From: Croceicoccus gelatinilyticus
Lineage (GTDB): Bacteria; Pseudomonadota; Alphaproteobacteria; Sphingomonadales; Sphingomonadaceae
Reading direction: 5' to 3'
DNA length: 64,000 nucleotides
Assembly: GCF_018398395.1 (NCBI RefSeq)
Contig: NZ_JAHCBF010000005.1
Location: 1-64,000 of the forward strand
The notes beneath the pieces were generated by a model. The model was given only the letters and a program-made list of their open reading frames with translations. It searched no databases and had not been told where the DNA came from. The translations under genes were made by a program, and so were the position numbers. Within the stretch, counting starts at the first letter, position 1; each line of letters begins with the position of its first letter. This document shows positions 26,357 through 35,408 of the stretch, piece by piece.

Positions 26357-26590
26357 TCAGGAAATGCAGATCGCCTCGTCAAGCGGCACGCTATCAACAA
26401 GCAGGCCAAGTTCGTCCTCGATCAAAAGCATCTGCGAAATGCGCAGGCGGCCCTTCAGAATGTCTTTTGCAGCGAGTTGGCGGGCCACGTATTTGGCGGT
26501 CAGATGCGCCGAATTGAGATCGGGGCAATCCATGACGCAATCGCGCTTGTTCGGCGCGGTGTCTTCAAGGCGGAAACGATACTCAGGCAT
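26357..26590 (-). CDS. Small DUF6894-type protein
   Basis: 77 aa from the ATG at 26590, which has a GGAG site five bases upstream. A longer frame to 26686 adds an unrelated N-terminus. The opening MPEYRFRLEDTAPN and the end with GRLRISQMLLIEDELGLLVDSVPLDEAI match the short DUF6894 proteins common in sphingomonads and rhizobia. Their function is unknown. It stands alone, upstream of and co-directional with the TonB receptor gene but 158 nt away. Confidence 0.75.
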   Translation of the reverse strand: MPEYRFRLEDTAPNKRDCVMDCPDLNSAHLTAKYVARQLAAKDILKGRLRISQMLLIEDELGLLVDSVPLDEAICIS

Positions 26591-26928
26591 TGTAACTCCA
26601 TCCGCATCAGACGCCGGAAGAACCCCGGACTTTTGGCAGAATTGGCGCAAAGCGGCAACGAGACTATCCTGACAACAATGTGACACGACAGGTGTCCCAT
26701 CCGTTCATGCCGTTCGTCGCGAAAAAATTTTGCGGACGCTGGAACCGATGGGACTTCAGGGCATTCACCAATGCAAGACGGTGCCGCCTCCCTGGCCCCT
26801 CGGTGTCAAAGAACGCACCGTCTCAAACCTCCCCTGTCACAATTCGATCTGGCCCCAACCTGCTTTGGCAGGGCCACAATCCGAATCGATTGACGTTCAG
26901 GCAAAGCTTTGCGAATTGGACCCGCCTC
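26591..26928. other. Non-coding stretch before tRNA-Gly
   Basis: No convincing gene is seen in these 338 bases: open frames here lack ribosome sites and known motifs. TTGACG at 26890-26895 could be a -35 element for the tRNA-Gly promoter, but the matching -10 (GAATTG, 26913-26918) is weak. Confidence 0.5.
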
Positions 26929-27002
26929 GCGGGTGTAGCTCAATGGTAGAGCAGCAGCTTCCCAAGCTGACGACGAGGGTTCGATTCCCTTCACCCGCTC
27001 CA
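26929..27002 (+). tRNA. tRNA-Gly (CCC anticodon)
   Basis: A 74-nt cloverleaf with encoded CCA. The acceptor stem GCGGGTG pairs with CACCCGC, the D-arm is GCTC/GAGC, and the anticodon loop TTCCCAA gives CCC. The T-arm reads GAGGG-TTCGATT-CCCTT. It decodes GGG and closely resembles E. coli tRNA-Gly-CCC. Confidence 0.95.
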
Positions 27003-27061
27003 GCGTTCTCGTCCAGCAATGTCGGGATTTTTCGGCCTGCGAGTTTCGTCGCGCCGGTTCA

Positions 27062-27137
27062 TGGTGGGCGGTGAGGGGCTCGAACCCCCGACCCTCTCGG
27101 TGTAAACGAGATGCTCTACCAACTGAGCTAACCGCCC
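27062..27137 (-). tRNA. tRNA-Val (TAC anticodon)
   Basis: A 76-nt gene on the minus strand with encoded CCA. Acceptor GGGCGGT pairs with ACCGCCC, the anticodon stem TCTCG/CGAGA holds loop TTTACAC (anticodon TAC), and the T-arm is GGGGG-TTCGAGC-CCCT type. It faces the tRNA-Gly gene 59 bp away. Confidence 0.95.
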
Positions 27138-27222
27138 TTGCCGGGGGCGCTTAGCGCAAAGTCTTGCGTTGGGAAAGCCGAGTTTTCGTGAACGAAACCG
27201 GATGACGTGCGTTCGATCAGAC

Positions 27223-28941
27223 ATGATCGCAAAAACCGCAGCAATCCGTCTGTCGCAGGCCCTGGTATTTCTTGTCCTTGCCCTGCTCGCCAGCCTCGCC
27301 CTTGTTGCTCCAGCCTTTTCCCAATCGGGCGGTTCTTCGTCCGAGCCCTACGTCTATGAAGTCGATTCGATAAACCCCGGCCTAAGGACGACATTCTCCG
27401 GCTCGCAGAACGATACGCCGCAGGCGCTGATGGAAGCCTTCATGGAGGCCGGACGGAACGAGGATTGGCGCAAGGCTTCGGGCGCTCTCGACCTGTCATA
27501 TCTTCCCGTATCGGAACAGGCCGGACAGGGTCCGGAACTGGCCCGCAAGCTCCATTCCGTTTTGAAGCGAGCAATGACAATCGACTGGGCCGGTTTGCCC
27601 GATCGTCCCGACGCCGTGGACGTCACAAGTTCAGACAAGAATCCAATGGCCGGCATCGCGCGCCGTAACCTGATGCTGGCACGCGTATCAACCGAAGACC
27701 GTAGCGTCTCGATCCGGATGCATCGCCTGAAAGTCGACGGCGGCGAGCCTGTATGGTTGTTCGCCAGCCAGACGGTCGAAAATGTGCCGGCGCTTTACAA
27801 ACGGTTCGGCCCCACCAAGTTCGAACAGAAGATGCCTCCCTGGCTTCGCGCTCCCGCGTTCTGGACGCTGGCTTGGTGGGAAGTCATCGCCATCCCGCTC
27901 GTTTTGCTGATCGCATTACTGGCAGCAGCCGGTACGTGGGTGGCAATCCGCACCTTCTGCCGCCGCTATGGAGAAACACTGCCGGGCCGCATCCTTGCCG
28001 CGATGAAAGCACCTGCTGCAATACTCGCCTTTGCCGGAACATTTGCGGTCGTCCGGCGCATCGTTTTCACATTTTCGGGCGCAGTGAACACCCTACTTGA
28101 TCCGCTGCAGACATTGCTGATCGTCATCGCCCTTGCTGCGCTGTTCCTCGCCGTGATCGAGGCGATCCTAGACATGGTCGCCGACAGCCAGATCGACGAT
28201 CTTGGAAAGCCGGATCACGAGAAAGACCGGAACTACTACACCACGCTTTCGGCCGTCCGCCGCATCATCATTGTTCTGCTCATCCTGCTCGGCATCGGGA
28301 TCGTGCTGATCCAGACCAACATGACCGATACGCTCGGCTTTTCGCTTCTGGCAGGTGCAGGCATGTTCTCGCTGGTCCTCGCCTTCGCGGCACGCAAGAT
28401 GCTGAGCGACATCATGGCGTCGATGCAGATCGCTTTTGCAAAGACCGCGCGGATCGGGGACGCGGTCGAGTTCAATGGGGAGTGGTGTTACGTCGAGAAG
28501 ATCGGCTTTACTCATCTGCGCCTGCGCACGTGGGACGATCGCCGCATCATGGCCCCGGTCGCCTCGTTCGTTCAGTCGAGCTTCGAGAACTGGACCAAGC
28601 AGGATGCGAGCTTGCTGAAGCTGGCGCACTTGAGGCTCGACCACCGCGCCGATGTGGACGCCTTGCGCAAGGAATTCGCCAAGTTCGTCGAGGACGAAGA
28701 CGGCATCTGTGACAAGGAGAATGCCAAGATTCAGGTCGTGGATCACGATGCCAGCGGCATGTGGCTGCGCATGATCGCCCGCTCGCCCGACCCCGCCACG
28801 GGCTGGGACATGCATTGCCGGATGCGCGAATATATGCTGGCCGCTGCCGCAAGGCTCGATGCGGCGGCAGGCAACGAGCCCGCACCCGCCTACCTACCGC
28901 GAGAGCGCGAGGTGCGGATCGATCTTGCGGACAAGGGTTGA
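27223..28941 (+). CDS. MscS-family mechanosensitive ion channel
   Basis: 572 aa from the ATG at 27223 (an ATG at 27202 is an alternative), giving a signal-like N-terminus that ends in APAFSQ. A periplasmic domain of ~170 residues is followed by several transmembrane helices (about residues 210-400). The MscS pore and beta domain come next: LAGAGMFSLVLAFAARKMLSDIMASMQIAF, RIGDAVEFNGEWCYVEKIGFTHLRLRTWDDRRI. A cytoplasmic alpha/beta domain closes the protein. MscS channels open under membrane tension in osmotic downshock. It is one of the larger variants; size and periplasmic domain suggest an extra regulatory role. Confidence 0.88.
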   Translation: MIAKTAAIRLSQALVFLVLALLASLALVAPAFSQSGGSSSEPYVYEVDSINPGLRTTFSGSQNDTPQALMEAFMEAGRNEDWRKASGALDLSYLPVSEQAGQGPELARKLHSVLKRAMTIDWAGLPDRPDAVDVTSSDKNPMAGIARRNLMLARVSTEDRSVSIRMHRLKVDGGEPVWLFASQTVENVPALYKRFGPTKFEQKMPPWLRAPAFWTLAWWEVIAIPLVLLIALLAAAGTWVAIRTFCRRYGETLPGRILAAMKAPAAILAFAGTFAVVRRIVFTFSGAVNTLLDPLQTLLIVIALAALFLAVIEAILDMVADSQIDDLGKPDHEKDRNYYTTLSAVRRIIIVLLILLGIGIVLIQTNMTDTLGFSLLAGAGMFSLVLAFAARKMLSDIMASMQIAFAKTARIGDAVEFNGEWCYVEKIGFTHLRLRTWDDRRIMAPVASFVQSSFENWTKQDASLLKLAHLRLDHRADVDALRKEFAKFVEDEDGICDKENAKIQVVDHDASGMWLRMIARSPDPATGWDMHCRMREYMLAAAARLDAAAGNEPAPAYLPREREVRIDLADKG

Positions 28942-28985
28942 GCAAGGACTTGCGCACAGGGCGTCAGGCGGCAAGTCTTGGTCCC

Positions 28986-30026
28986 ATGAAATTCAGGACC
29001 TTGCTCGGCTCCATCGTCGCCGCCTCCGCCCTCACCGCTCCCCTCTCTGCGCAGGAGAGCGCGGAGTCGGCCGTCACGCCTGGCAGCGTGGTGAAGGCCG
29101 CCGATCCATCCGAATGGCGGGAAATTCCGGCGGAAGACCTGCTTGTCATGACACTCGCGCCCGACGACGCGGGCAAGCCGCGCGAAGTCGTGATCCAGTT
29201 GATGCCCGATCCGATCTCCAGTGCGTGGACCGCGAACATCCGCACGATGGCCAAGGCGCACTGGTGGGACGGGCTTTCGATCTATCGCTCGGTCGACAAC
29301 TGGGTGGTGCAATGGGGCGATGGAGAAGACCCGGACAACCCGGAACCGAAGCCACTGCCGGACGGGATCGTCCCGACTAGCGAGGATGACTACACGCTGG
29401 ATTGGTCGACTGGCATGGTCGAAACACTTTGGGGCGGCTTTGGCAGACGGCATGCCGAAGAAACCTACTACAACATGGCTGACGATGGGCCATGGTTCTC
29501 CGATCCTTATTCCAGCGCGATTGGATACGTACGGGGTCTGCCGGTAGCCACCGACCTTGAAACGCAGGTCGACGTGCAGGGAGAGCGGGTCAATCGACCG
29601 ACAAGGATCTGGCCGGTCCACTGCTACGCTTCTGTGGGAGTCGCACGAGACTTGTCGCCCGATGCAGGTACCGGTGCGGAACTCTATGCCGTGATCGGCC
29701 ATGCCCCTCGCCAACTCGACCGTAATATCGCGGTTGTCGGCAAAGTCATCGACGGGATCGAGCACATGTCGATACTGCCCCGCGGAACGGGCGAATACGG
29801 TGTCTACGAGACAGAGGCGGAGCATACGCCGATCGTCTCGGTTCGGCTGGCCAGCAAGCTTCCGGAAAGCGAGCGCCTCACTTTCCGCTATCTCGACACC
29901 GACAGTGAGAGTTTCGCCAAATATGCCGACGTAATCGCCAACCGGAACGACGAATTCTACAAGGTCGCGGCTGGCGGTGCGGACGTTTGCAACGTCCGAG
30001 TGCCGGTAAGGCGCGTAGAAGACTAG
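28986..30026 (+). CDS. Cyclophilin-type peptidyl-prolyl isomerase, periplasmic
   Basis: 346 aa with a signal peptide MKFRTLLGSIVAASALTAPLSAQ. Residues ~60-110 contain the cyclophilin core in diverged form: VVIQLMPDPISSAWTANIRTM, HWWDGLSIYRSVDNWVVQWGDG, equivalent to YDGxxFHRV..FxxQGGD. The catalytic Arg and the Gln are kept; the His of FHR is Tyr. A ~100-residue insertion follows, then a second conserved block around GAELYAVIGHAPRQLDRNIAVVGKVIDGIE. Length and insert are unusual, as most bacterial cyclophilins have ~170-200 aa. The stop codon shares CTAG with the convergent rel gene. Confidence 0.8.
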   Translation: MKFRTLLGSIVAASALTAPLSAQESAESAVTPGSVVKAADPSEWREIPAEDLLVMTLAPDDAGKPREVVIQLMPDPISSAWTANIRTMAKAHWWDGLSIYRSVDNWVVQWGDGEDPDNPEPKPLPDGIVPTSEDDYTLDWSTGMVETLWGGFGRRHAEETYYNMADDGPWFSDPYSSAIGYVRGLPVATDLETQVDVQGERVNRPTRIWPVHCYASVGVARDLSPDAGTGAELYAVIGHAPRQLDRNIAVVGKVIDGIEHMSILPRGTGEYGVYETEAEHTPIVSVRLASKLPESERLTFRYLDTDSESFAKYADVIANRNDEFYKVAAGGADVCNVRVPVRRVED

Positions 30027-32113
30027 ATCCGGTCTGCCTGCGCGACTGCATCACTGGCGCGCAAGGCGCTGATGATGCGGGTCAGGTGCGCCAGATCGCG
30101 GACTTCAATCCCGACTTCGTAAGTGCCGAACAGGTCATCGCGTGACTGTAGGCCAAGATGCGTGATGTTCGCGTGATTTGCCGCAAAAACGCCGGTCATT
30201 TCCGACAATGTGCCAAGCCGGTTGTAGAGCATGACGCGCAAGTTGCCGGTCGCACCATCGCTTCGCGGATCCCACTGCAAGTCGATCCAACGCTTCCCGT
30301 CCTCGTCCGCCAGCGTCATGCAGTCGATCGAGTGCACTTCGACCTTTCGTCCTTCCTTCACACCGATGATACGATCGCCGGGCACCGGATGGCAGCAGGT
30401 CGCCAGGGCGAACTCCGCCCCCTTGGGCAGACCGCGCAAACGAACCGAACGCGCAGGGGCCTGCCAGAAACTATCGTCGGGGAGCTCTGCCGCGCTGCCG
30501 GGGATAAGCGCTTCCATGACCTCTTTTTCGGTCAGCTTGGCGCTGCCGATCGCCAGCATAAGAGCGGTCTCATCGTCCAGGTCGAGGCGTTTCAACGCAC
30601 CGTTCAGCGCCTTCTTGCCGACCTTCATCGGCATGCGCGCAACGATCGAATCGTAAAGCTCCTGCCCGATCCGCGCCGTTTCCTCACGCTCTTTCAGGCG
30701 GACCGAGCGCCGGATCGCGGCGCGGGCCTTGGCGGTGACCACAAAAGACAGCCACGCCAGCTGTGGCTCGCTGTCGGGGCCCTTGATGATCTCGACAATG
30801 TCGCCATTCGCCAGCGGCGTACGCAGCGGCATGTGGCGGCCGTTGATCTTGCAGCCCACGGCACTCGCGCCAAGGTCCGTGTGGACCGAGAATGCGAAGT
30901 CGACCGGCGTCGCGCCCTTGGGCAGCTGATACAGCGCGCCCTTGGGCGTGAAGGCGAAGATGCGGTCCTGGTAAATCGCCAGCTTCGCATGTTCGAGCAG
31001 TTCTTCCGCGTCCACCGCGGTGTCGAGAATCTCGATCAGGTCGCGCAGCCAGCCCACTTGCCCGTCCGGCGTGCGCCCGCCCTGCTTGTAGGCCCAGTGC
31101 GCAGCAAGGCCGAACTCGTTCGTTCGGTGCATTTCCTGCGTACGGATCTGCACTTCGACGCGCATCGAATTTTCATAGACCAGCGAGGTGTGCAGCGATC
31201 GATAGCCGTTCGACTTGGGCGTCGAGATATAGTCCTTGAACTTGCCGGGGATCATCGACCACGTCTGGTGCAATACGCCCAGCGCGCGATAGCAGTCTTC
31301 CGGCGTGTCGGTGATGACGCGGAATGCCATGATGTCGGTGATCTGTTCGAAGTTCACGTGACGCTCGGCCATCTTCTTCCAGATCGAGAACGGGTGCTTC
31401 TCGCGCCCCGAAACCTCGACGTTCACACCGCCTTCGGCCAGCGCCTGCTTGATACGGAACGCGATGTCATCGACCCGCCCGCCTTCTTGGCTGCGGATCT
31501 GGGCAAGTCTGCCGGTGATGGTGGCATACGCTGCCGGCTCCAGCTGCTCGAACGCAAGAAGCTGCATCTCGCGCATATATTCGTACATGCCCACACGCTC
31601 TGCCAGCGGGGCATAGATATCCATCGTCTCACGCGCGATGCGGCGGCGCTTGTCCTCATTCTTGATGAAGTGGAGCGTGCGCATGTTGTGGAGCCGGTCG
31701 GCGAGCTTAACCAGCAGGACTCGAAGGTCCTCGCTCATCGCCAGGAACAGCTTGCGCAGGTTCTCAGCCGCGCGCTCATTCTCCGGCATTTGCTCGATCT
31801 TCGACAGCTTGGTCACACCGTCGACAAGCCGGGCCACGTCGGTCCCGAAATTCCGCTCTACGTCGTCGATCGTGGCAAGCGTATCCTCCACCGTATCGTG
31901 GAGCAGCGCAGTGATGATCGTTTCCTGATCAAGCTTCAGATCGGTCATCAGACCGGCGACTTCGACCGGATGGCTGAAGTAAGGATCACCCGATGCGCGC
32001 TTCTGCGTGCCATGCTTCTGCACGGTATAGACATAGGCGCGATTGAGCAGCGCCTCGTCCGCTTCCGGATCGTAGGCCTTTACACGTTCGACGAGTTCAT
32101 ACTGGCGCAGCAT
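30023..32113 (-). CDS. rsh: RelA/SpoT bifunctional (p)ppGpp synthetase/hydrolase
   Basis: 696 aa from the ATG at 32113, preferred over 32137 because AGGGG sits four bases upstream. The HD hydrolase domain (YFSHPVEVAG, LLHDTVEDT, ADRLHNMRTL) is intact. The synthetase domain (SNGYRSLHTSLVYE, VEVQIRTQEMHRTNEFGLAAHWAYK) follows, then TGS (~residues 380-440, FTPKGALYQLPKGATPVDFAF) and a C-terminal ACT domain. Alphaproteobacteria usually have a single enzyme of this kind that makes and degrades the stringent-response alarmone. Both active sites look complete. Convergent with the cyclophilin gene; their stops overlap. Confidence 0.95.
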   Translation of the reverse strand: MLRQYELVERVKAYDPEADEALLNRAYVYTVQKHGTQKRASGDPYFSHPVEVAGLMTDLKLDQETIITALLHDTVEDTLATIDDVERNFGTDVARLVDGVTKLSKIEQMPENERAAENLRKLFLAMSEDLRVLLVKLADRLHNMRTLHFIKNEDKRRRIARETMDIYAPLAERVGMYEYMREMQLLAFEQLEPAAYATITGRLAQIRSQEGGRVDDIAFRIKQALAEGGVNVEVSGREKHPFSIWKKMAERHVNFEQITDIMAFRVITDTPEDCYRALGVLHQTWSMIPGKFKDYISTPKSNGYRSLHTSLVYENSMRVEVQIRTQEMHRTNEFGLAAHWAYKQGGRTPDGQVGWLRDLIEILDTAVDAEELLEHAKLAIYQDRIFAFTPKGALYQLPKGATPVDFAFSVHTDLGASAVGCKINGRHMPLRTPLANGDIVEIIKGPDSEPQLAWLSFVVTAKARAAIRRSVRLKEREETARIGQELYDSIVARMPMKVGKKALNGALKRLDLDDETALMLAIGSAKLTEKEVMEALIPGSAAELPDDSFWQAPARSVRLRGLPKGAEFALATCCHPVPGDRIIGVKEGRKVEVHSIDCMTLADEDGKRWIDLQWDPRSDGATGNLRVMLYNRLGTLSEMTGVFAANHANITHLGLQSRDDLFGTYEVGIEVRDLAHLTRIISALRASDAVAQADRI

Positions 32114-32263
32114 CGTGCCCCTGATGTGCGCATTCACAGTTGCGATGCAATGACAATTTTACGCCTTTGCAACGCGGAATTGACGGAGCGGGATAAAATC
32201 CCCGTCCTCGCCTCAATTATCGGCTGAATTGATCGCTTGGCGGAAACTGATTTAGCGAAACTA

Positions 32264-33460
32264 TCAGACAGCGAACCCCGGCCGGGGGATTGCGCCAACG
32301 CGTTCCGCCTCTGCCGGAGCTTCCTCCATGATCGGTTCCGCGTCAGGCGACGGTTCGATGATCGGCTCTTCCACGGTTTCTTCTACCGGCTCCTCGACCT
32401 GCGCCGCATCCTCGTCATCGAGGAGCGTCGTCTGGCCCTTCACAAAGCCTTCGCCCTTTTCGGGAACGATGCCGGTCTGGATTTCGATATCGCAGTTGAA
32501 TTCAAGGCGTTCCTGAATTTCGCCAAGATTGGCCGTCACGCGCCCGCGCAGGCGGTCAATCTCGACCTTGCGCTGGATCAGGTAGAGGTCGCGCGTTGCC
32601 GCATAGGGATCGCCGCACTGGTCGCGAATGGCGTCGATCTGGGCATCGGTTTCAATCCGCGATTCCAGCGAGGTCAGCGCGCCGACAGGGATCGCGAAAT
32701 AGGGATCGTTGAACGGCTTACCAGCAACAGCCGGAACTATCGAAAGGTCGACAAGGCGACCCGCAAGGTCGCGGACAGTCGTCGATCCGATGAACGGCAG
32801 GTACAGGTAAGGGCCTGAGCCAACCCCGTAATAGCCGAGCGTATTGGCAAGGCCGTTGTACTCGTACTCGATGTTGAAAGGCTTCTTGGAAGCGACATCG
32901 AAAACACCCGCAATGCCCAGCGTCGTGTTGATGGCAAAACGGCCAAGCGACTTAAGCGCCTTGCCCGGCTTCAACTGCAGGAGCGAGTTCAGGATATTGA
33001 TCGGCTCGCCGAGATTGCGCAGGAAATTGCCCAGCCCCTGGCGGATCGGCTTGGGCAAGGCTTCGTCGTAGACTTCGGCAATCGGCTCAACCACGGCGGC
33101 ATCGACCGCCTGAGAAACCTTGAACGTCGCTGCGTTCAGTTCCTCAGCCGGATCGCCTTCGGGCGGGCCAATCTCACCCTCGACGATAATGACATTTTCT
33201 TCCTCGGGCGCTTCGGCGCCGATCTCGTCCTCGGGCTTTGCGTCGAGAGAGCCATTGTCGACAGCGTCCAGCGAGGTATCCGGCGTCTCTTGCAATGCAT
33301 AGACGATCGGCTTCGGCATGGCCGCGATATCGCCGCGAAACAGCGGCGTGGCAGCGTCTGCGCGAACCAGTGACGGGTCTGCAACACAATCGATATCGCG
33401 CACGCACGCCGGATGCGGCGTCGCGAGCGAAACCGTCAGTGCAAGACCGGAAATTAACAT
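32264..33460 (-). CDS. mlaA: MlaA-family phospholipid-transport protein (VacJ)
   Basis: 398 aa from the ATG at 33460, with GAGGG four bases upstream; a longer frame to 33547 lacks such a site. A weak signal sequence is followed by ~110 acidic, low-complexity residues. The MlaA domain then spans about residues 130-330: PKPIRQGLGNFLRNLGEPINILNSLLQLKP, RFAINTTLGIAGVFDVA, GPYLYLPFIGSTTVRD. MlaA sits in the outer membrane and removes mislocalised phospholipids from the outer leaflet. The N-terminal insert and acidic tail are longer than in E. coli MlaA, and a clear lipobox is not visible. Confidence 0.88.
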   Translation of the reverse strand: MLISGLALTVSLATPHPACVRDIDCVADPSLVRADAATPLFRGDIAAMPKPIVYALQETPDTSLDAVDNGSLDAKPEDEIGAEAPEEENVIIVEGEIGPPEGDPAEELNAATFKVSQAVDAAVVEPIAEVYDEALPKPIRQGLGNFLRNLGEPINILNSLLQLKPGKALKSLGRFAINTTLGIAGVFDVASKKPFNIEYEYNGLANTLGYYGVGSGPYLYLPFIGSTTVRDLAGRLVDLSIVPAVAGKPFNDPYFAIPVGALTSLESRIETDAQIDAIRDQCGDPYAATRDLYLIQRKVEIDRLRGRVTANLGEIQERLEFNCDIEIQTGIVPEKGEGFVKGQTTLLDDEDAAQVEEPVEETVEEPIIEPSPDAEPIMEEAPAEAERVGAIPRPGFAV

Positions 33461-33634
33461 AGAACCCTCACGATACCCTGCCGCCACGACTCTTCGCGAG
33501 CGGGCAGGTTCCCCGAAAATGTCAGGCATCTGCCGCGCGCACAACAAAGCACGCGGATGGCGACCAACATGATTACAGCAGATAAGGAGCCGATGGTTAA
33601 GACCGGGTTCTCACAAATCCGGACGAAACTTCGA

Positions 33635-34492
33635 TCACGACCACGTGGCTTCGGGCGGAAGGCTCATCAGGATGGCGTCGATATTGCCGCCGGTCTTCAA
33701 TCCAAACAGCGTGCCGCGGTCATAGACGAGATTGAATTCGGCATAGCGCCCGCGCCATTCGAGCTGGCGCTGCTTGTCCGCCTCATCCCATTCCATACCC
33801 ATGCGGCGACGGACCAGCTTGGGGAACACATCGAGGAATGCTTCGCCAACGTCGCGGGTGAACGCGAAGTTGCGCTCCCATGCTGAAACGTCCGCGCATT
33901 CGAGGTGATCGTAGAAAATGCCCCCTACCCCGCGCGCGACATTGCGATGCGAGATGAAGAAGTACTCGTCCGCCCACTTCGAGAAACGCTCGTAATAAGT
34001 CGGGTTATGCTTTGCGCAGGCCGCCCGGAATGCCGCGTGGAATTCCTCGGTGTCCTCTTCGTAGGGGATCGGTGGATTGAGATCGGCACCGCCACCGAAC
34101 CATGCGGCTTGCGTCGTCAGGAAACGCGTATTCATGTGCACCGCCGGCACATGCGGGTTCGCCATGTGCGCGACGAGGCTGATGCCGGTCGCGGTGAACT
34201 CGGGATTTTCCTCGCTTGCACCGTTGATAGATGCAGCGAACTGCGGCGCGAAAGATCCGTGCACGGTCGACACATTGACGCCGACTTTCTCGAAGACCTT
34301 ACCCTTCATGACGCCGCGCACGCCGCCACCCGGGTTGTCGTTGCCCTCTTCCTCGCGGTTCCACGGCGTATATTCGAACGATGCCTCGCTTCCGGCTTCA
34401 CGCTCGATCGCCTCGAAGGCGGCGCAGATACGGTTGCGGAGGGTTTCGAACCACTCTTTCGCGGCGGCGGTCTGTTCTGTCCACTCGGTCAT
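33635..34492 (-). CDS. hemF: Oxygen-dependent coproporphyrinogen III oxidase
   Basis: 285 aa from the ATG at 34492; upstream in-frame sequence overlaps the divergent gene and has no HemF similarity. Family signatures are clear: GGGVRGVMKGKVFEKVGVN, GISLVAHMANPHVPAVHMNTRF, WFGGGADLNPP, NVARGVGGIFYD, RRGRYAEFNLVYDRGT-like (WRGRYAEFNLVYDRGT) and GGNIDAILMSLPP. The enzyme converts coproporphyrinogen III to protoporphyrinogen IX with O2 in heme synthesis. It is divergent from pdeM across only 46 bp. Confidence 0.96.
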   Translation of the reverse strand: MTEWTEQTAAAKEWFETLRNRICAAFEAIEREAGSEASFEYTPWNREEEGNDNPGGGVRGVMKGKVFEKVGVNVSTVHGSFAPQFAASINGASEENPEFTATGISLVAHMANPHVPAVHMNTRFLTTQAAWFGGGADLNPPIPYEEDTEEFHAAFRAACAKHNPTYYERFSKWADEYFFISHRNVARGVGGIFYDHLECADVSAWERNFAFTRDVGEAFLDVFPKLVRRRMGMEWDEADKQRQLEWRGRYAEFNLVYDRGTLFGLKTGGNIDAILMSLPPEATWS

Positions 34493-34538
34493 GCAGCAGC
34501 GCTTGCCAAACCACGGGCGCTGCGGCAATAGCGCTCTG

Positions 34539-35237
34539 ATGGTTCCCGTTTCGTTCGCATCTTTTTCCTTCGCTGGCGAGGAATGGCACATGGTCGACGG
34601 CCGTGCCCTGTTCTGGCCGCGCGAAAATGCTCTGCTGGTCGCAGACCTGCATCTTGAAAAGGCAAGCTGGTATGCAAAGACGGGACAGCCCCTGCCCCCG
34701 TACGACAGCCGCGAAACGCTCGAACGGTTGGCCAACGCGATCAAGGCGACGGGCGCGCGGCGGGTGTTCACGCTGGGCGACAATTTCCACGACAACGAAG
34801 GGCCGGAAAGGCTCGAAGCGCATGCCAAGGGCATGCTCGACGCGCTGACCCGTGCGGTGGATTGGGTCTGGATCACCGGCAACCATGATGAGAAACATGG
34901 ACTGCGCCGCGCTCCGGGCGGAACCCAAGTGGCGGAGATGGAAGCAGGCGGCCTTCTGCTACGCCATCAGGCGGCACCGGGCGAAACGCGCCCCGAACTG
35001 TCGGGACATTTCCACCCTCGCCTGCAGGTCTCGATCCGTGGCCGCCGCATCGTGCGCCCCTGCGCCGTGACGAGCGAGAGCCGCATGGTCCTGCCCGCAT
35101 TCGGTTCTCTTACTGCCGGCATGGACGCTGCCGACCCAGCCATCCGCGCCGCCCTGCAACCGGCCAACAAGGCCGATGCCATCGTTCCGGCCGCGGGAAA
35201 GCTGCTACGTTTTCCGCTCTGGTCCACCGCCGCATAG
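34539..35237 (+). CDS. pdeM: Ligase-associated DNA damage response endonuclease PdeM
   Basis: 232 aa from the ATG at 34539. Metallophosphoesterase motifs are DLHLEKA, GDNFHDNEG, GNHDEKHG and GHFHPRLQV, in the pattern of the small PdeM nucleases. Family knowledge: pdeM often clusters with an ATP-dependent ligase, an exonuclease and an Lhr-like helicase; none of these is in the window. Substrate is DNA by homology only. A weak terminator-like hairpin follows at 35277. Confidence 0.85.
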   Translation: MVPVSFASFSFAGEEWHMVDGRALFWPRENALLVADLHLEKASWYAKTGQPLPPYDSRETLERLANAIKATGARRVFTLGDNFHDNEGPERLEAHAKGMLDALTRAVDWVWITGNHDEKHGLRRAPGGTQVAEMEAGGLLLRHQAAPGETRPELSGHFHPRLQVSIRGRRIVRPCAVTSESRMVLPAFGSLTAGMDAADPAIRAALQPANKADAIVPAAGKLLRFPLWSTAA

Positions 35238-35276
35238 TGGCCAAACGGATGCACTAATCGCGTATCGGCGCGGATC

Positions 35277-35294
35277 GGGGCCTGTTGCCCCTTT
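35277..35294 (+). terminator. Weak intrinsic terminator after pdeM
   Basis: GGGGC-CTGTT-GCCCC followed by TTT, 40 bp after the pdeM stop and upstream of infC. The stem is only 5 bp. Confidence 0.4.
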
Positions 35295-35408
35295 AAATAC
35301 ATCCGATTTGGTTCTAAACCGCGCGCGACGAGGGGGAGCCGTTTGCAAAGCCGCAATGCGGACCCCATCTTTTATTCGTAGTATTCAGCCGACTGAGGAG
35401 AAGGCCCC

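Noticed and set aside
26680-26949. Open frame overlapping tRNA-Gly
   Set aside because: No ribosome site or family motif, and it runs into a certain tRNA gene.
30158-32227. A 689-codon open frame antisense to the rel gene
   Set aside because: No recognisable domain, and the sense strand has all RelA/SpoT motifs.
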